From assembly GCA_003218815.1 (NCBI GenBank), contig QHON01000134.1, positions 4,064-11,855 on the forward strand: DNA of 7,792 nt, read 5' to 3'. The notes beneath the pieces are model-generated. The model did no database searches. It worked only from the letters and a program-made list of their open reading frames with translations, and had not been told where the DNA came from. Numbering within the stretch: position 1 is the first letter of the stretch; the number at the start of each line of letters is the position of its first letter. Of this stretch, positions 5,409 through 7,792 are shown in pieces. The stretch comes from Verrucomicrobiota bacterium. Lineage in GTDB: Bacteria; Verrucomicrobiota; Verrucomicrobiia; Chthoniobacterales; UBA10450. The position numbers were made by a program, and so were the translations under genes.

Positions 5409-7208
5409 CTACAGCAAGAGGGACTCGAGCTCGTCCACGCGTCGCTCAAACAATCGGAGTGTGCTCTCGATCGGCGCAGGTGTTGCCATATCCACCCCTG
5501 CGGCTTTGAGGGCTTCGAGCGGGAACCGCGAACCGCCGAAGCGCAGAAAATTTAAATACGCGTCCACGCTACTCCGATCGGACAGAACCCGTTCCGACAG
5601 CGCAACCGCAGCGGAAATGCCAGTCGCATACTTATAAACATAGAATGCGCTGTAGAAATGCGGGATACGCAAACACTCCAAGTCGAGCTGCGGATCGAGA
5701 ACAAAATTGTCCGCGAAATAGACCTCAAGAAGTTTGCGGTACTCCGACTTGAAGGTGTCGAGCGTGAGGGCGTCGCCGCTTTCCTCGATCGCGTGGATAA
5801 TCCTTTCAAACTCGGCAAACATCGTCTGCCGAAACAGCGTGCCCCGAAGATCGTCGATCTGTCGATTGATGATATAAGCGCGCATTTTCGGATCGCTTGT
5901 TTGCCCGAGCAAATGATGGGTGAGCAACTCTTCGTTGAACGTCGATGCGACCTCGGCCAAAAAAATTGGGTAATCGTAATCCTGAAAATGTTGCGATTTT
6001 TGAGAAAACCAGGTGTGCATCGAGTGGCCGGCTTCGTGCGCCAGGGTATAAACGTCGGCAAAAACGTCGTCCTTGTAATTCATGAGGATATAGGGCGGCG
6101 CGCCATAACTTCCCGATGAAAATGCACCACTGCGTTTGCCTTTTGTTTCATAGCGGTCGCACCAGCGTCCGCGCAAACCGTTGGCCAGAACATCGACATA
6201 TTCTTTCCCAAGCGGAGCAAGCGCGACGAGAACATGTTCGACGGCTTGATCGAAAGTGACGCGCATTTCAACTTCCTTAACGAGCGGCACGTAGGTGTCG
6301 TAATGATGAAGTTCGGGCAACCCGAGCACGCGCCGGCGCAATTCGAAGTACCGAAAAAGTGGTTTCAAGTTTGCGCGGACGGCGGTGATCAATCCGTCAT
6401 AAACGGAAACTGAGACATCGTCAGGAAAGAGTGCCGCTTCAAGAGCGGATGAATAATGCCGAGCGCGCGCCCGAAAAATGTCCGCTTTGATCGAGTAGGC
6501 CAGGGACGCGGCGAGCGTGTACTGATGGTCTTGGAATTCTGTGTAGAATTGGTGAAAAGCGCGTTTGCGCAATTCGGAGTCGCGTTTTACCAAAAACGAA
6601 CTGAAAGAACTTTGCGTCAGCGGCTTCTCGCGGCCGGTTTCGTCGGTTAACATGCCGAACTTCATGTCCACGTCCGTAAGTTGCGAGAACGTGTCGTCAT
6701 ACCCGCTGAGGGCGACCTTTCCTAACGCCAGAATGCGTTCCTCCCGCTCGGAAAGCACATGCGGCTTCATTCTCCGGATTTTTTGGAGCTTGATCCGCCA
6801 ATCCGCGAGCGCCGGATCGTCGACGAAGTTCTTAAAAAGCTCGTCGCCGATGGCTTGAATTTCGGGGACAACGAATGCAGCCGTTTCCGCGATCTTCGTC
6901 ATCAGATTTTGGACCTGCCCGATTCGGGCGAGGTATTCATTATTCGCGCTGTCCTCGGCCAGTTGAAGGGATGCGAAGTGATAAAGACGTTCGAGTTTCA
7001 ACTCGAGCGCCTTTTCAAATTCAAGACAATCAACAAGGCTTTGGGGCGACGCGCCGAGTTTGCCCTTCCATTCCTTCAGCCGCGGATAGGTTTCTTGAAT
7101 CCAGATAAAATCTTCCAGCCACTTCCCCACGTCGGCAAAAAGGCCTGTTAGGTCCCATTTGTCCGATTCCGAAATTTCGGAGCGTGTTGGTATTTTTGAT
7201 TTGTCCAT
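5409..7208 (-). CDS. pepF: oligoendopeptidase F, M3 family metallopeptidase
   Basis: From ATG 7208 the protein is 599 residues, the normal length for PepF (M3B). The N-terminus KIPTRSEISESDKWDLTGLF is the family opening. The zinc motif HEAGH is at 391-395 (His391 codon at 6036-6038) with catalytic Glu392. The third zinc ligand is probably Glu419 in FLAEVASTFNEELL. The C-terminal substrate-binding region PHFYSAFYVYKYATG is at about 516-530. Family knowledge: a cytoplasmic zinc peptidase that cleaves short oligopeptides (roughly 7-17 residues) and helps in peptide turnover. An in-frame GTG at 7235 would add nine residues (MLALVRSFL); the family opening favours the ATG. It follows the UDG-like gene by 37 bases and precedes the serine hydrolase, suggesting one transcript. 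All key residues are intact. Confidence 0.95.
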   Translation of the reverse strand: MDKSKIPTRSEISESDKWDLTGLFADVGKWLEDFIWIQETYPRLKEWKGKLGASPQSLVDCLEFEKALELKLERLYHFASLQLAEDSANNEYLARIGQVQNLMTKIAETAAFVVPEIQAIGDELFKNFVDDPALADWRIKLQKIRRMKPHVLSEREERILALGKVALSGYDDTFSQLTDVDMKFGMLTDETGREKPLTQSSFSSFLVKRDSELRKRAFHQFYTEFQDHQYTLAASLAYSIKADIFRARARHYSSALEAALFPDDVSVSVYDGLITAVRANLKPLFRYFELRRRVLGLPELHHYDTYVPLVKEVEMRVTFDQAVEHVLVALAPLGKEYVDVLANGLRGRWCDRYETKGKRSGAFSSGSYGAPPYILMNYKDDVFADVYTLAHEAGHSMHTWFSQKSQHFQDYDYPIFLAEVASTFNEELLTHHLLGQTSDPKMRAYIINRQIDDLRGTLFRQTMFAEFERIIHAIEESGDALTLDTFKSEYRKLLEVYFADNFVLDPQLDLECLRIPHFYSAFYVYKYATGISAAVALSERVLSDRSSVDAYLNFLRFGGSRFPLEALKAAGVDMATPAPIESTLRLFERRVDELESLLL

Positions 7209-7245
7209 CAAGAAACTGCGTACTAACGCGAGCACGTGATTGAGG

Positions 7246-7792
7246 TCAATTTCGGCGCAGCCAACGGGCGCGATCTACCAGTTCGGCAATCGCGGGGTGC
7301 ACGGCGATTTTGCGCATCGCACGTTCAGTCAGTTGCTTGCCCGGTGGAATCTTGGGCCAGGGCGAGGCGCCCGAAGGATGCGGCAATGGGATCAGATCGA
7401 ATCGATATTGTGCGCGTTCAACACGGAATTTGCGGCCGATGACTTCGTCCAGGGTGGCGCAATTGATGAACCGCGCGATGGCGAGACGGCCGACCGGGAT
7501 TATGAGACGCGGTCGCAAAATTTCGATCTCTTCATCCATCCAGGACGAGCAATTGCGAACTTCATCGGGTGCCGGAACACGATCGCCGCCATTTGGAGTT
7601 TTCCCCGGAAAACATCGGCAAACCGCTGCGAAATAAATTGTCGATCTAACGATTAATTCGCTTATGCCGCAGAATTTCTCGAACCACTGAAAGAGCGTAC
7701 GCCCCGCGGTATGCGCGAACGGGCGTTGCAAAACCGGCTCTCTTGGTCCCGGCGCCTGACCAATTAGCATGACATCGCTGACAACCACGCCG
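7246..7792 (-). CDS. uracil-DNA glycosylase superfamily protein (COG1573-like, 5' partial)
   Basis: The frame is open to the right edge of the window, so the N-terminus is missing; about 181 residues are visible. Seen: motif 1 GQAPGPRE (GQAPG at 7747-7761), then RPFAHTAGRTLF; a CRCFPGK segment followed about 20 residues later by another Cys (VRNCSSW), the arrangement of the second pair of Fe-S ligands in family 4/5 UDGs; a core strand LIIPVGRLA; and the DNA-intercalating motif HPSGAS (7363-7380). Likely role: removal of uracil or another deaminated base from DNA in base-excision repair. The motifs match neither classical family 4 (GEAPG) nor family 5 (GLAPG) exactly, so activity is inferred. 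The first Cys pair would lie outside the window. It leads a probable operon with pepF and the serine hydrolase. Confidence 0.8.
   Translation of the reverse strand, partial: GVVVSDVMLIGQAPGPREPVLQRPFAHTAGRTLFQWFEKFCGISELIVRSTIYFAAVCRCFPGKTPNGGDRVPAPDEVRNCSSWMDEEIEILRPRLIIPVGRLAIARFINCATLDEVIGRKFRVERAQYRFDLIPLPHPSGASPWPKIPPGKQLTERAMRKIAVHPAIAELVDRARWLRRN

Noticed and set aside
5366..5449. TTG-initiated 28-residue extension of the serine hydrolase overlapping pepF
   Set aside because: Ser/Cys-rich sequence unlike the family N-terminus; an ATG at 5365 gives the expected length.
5658..6119. 153-codon open frame on the plus strand opposite pepF
   Set aside because: Antisense to the zinc-motif region of pepF; its sequence is explained by pepF codon constraints.
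6759..7151. 130-codon open frame on the plus strand opposite pepF
   Set aside because: Antisense shadow of the PepF N-terminal region.
7240..7656. 138-codon open frame on the plus strand opposite the UDG-like gene
   Set aside because: Antisense to a coding sequence with clear UDG motifs; no domain of its own.

Overview
The window looks like chromosomal housekeeping DNA from a moderately GC-rich, Gram-negative-type bacterium. A lipoprotein with an outer-membrane-type lipobox supports the cell-envelope type. The small single-span protein, the DUF4097-type lipoprotein, the near absence of Shine-Dalgarno sequences and the style of the dispersed repeat together remind me of soil Verrucomicrobia (Chthoniobacterales/Udaeobacter-like). 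That assignment is inference; no rRNA or marker tree is available here. I see no tRNA, rRNA, CRISPR array, transposase or phage gene.

Layout from the left. Plus strand: the C-terminal three quarters of a ComM/YifB AAA+ ATPase (1-1122, cut by the window edge); a small single-span membrane protein of unknown function (1225-1503); a DUF4097-like putative outer-membrane lipoprotein whose non-ATG start overlaps the previous gene (1484-2284); and yajQ (2330-2815). Minus strand, convergent with yajQ: a MoaD-type sulfur carrier (2828-3073), 10 bases downstream of hypoxanthine phosphoribosyltransferase (3084-3629). After a short divergent intergenic region holding a perfect 12-bp palindrome comes a YjbQ/UPF0047 protein on the plus strand (3739-4158). 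A compound inverted-repeat element (4161-4226) separates it from a minus-strand cluster read from right to left: a uracil-DNA glycosylase-superfamily protein (7246-7792, N-terminus outside the window), oligoendopeptidase F (5409-7208) and a class C beta-lactamase-fold serine hydrolase (4220-5365).

The genes do not form one pathway. They cover DNA uptake and repair (ComM, UDG), purine salvage (Hpt), sulfur carriage for molybdopterin (MoaD), peptide turnover (PepF), a possible esterase/peptidase and envelope functions. Close spacing suggests three transcription units: small protein-lipoprotein (perhaps with yajQ), hpt-moaD, and udg-pepF-serine hydrolase. Nothing resembles a new defence, mobile or biosynthetic system. 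The points most worth following are the cruciform-like repeat that supplies the serine hydrolase stop codon, the overlapping small-protein/lipoprotein pair, the UDG-like protein with non-classical motifs, and the general lack of Shine-Dalgarno sequences.
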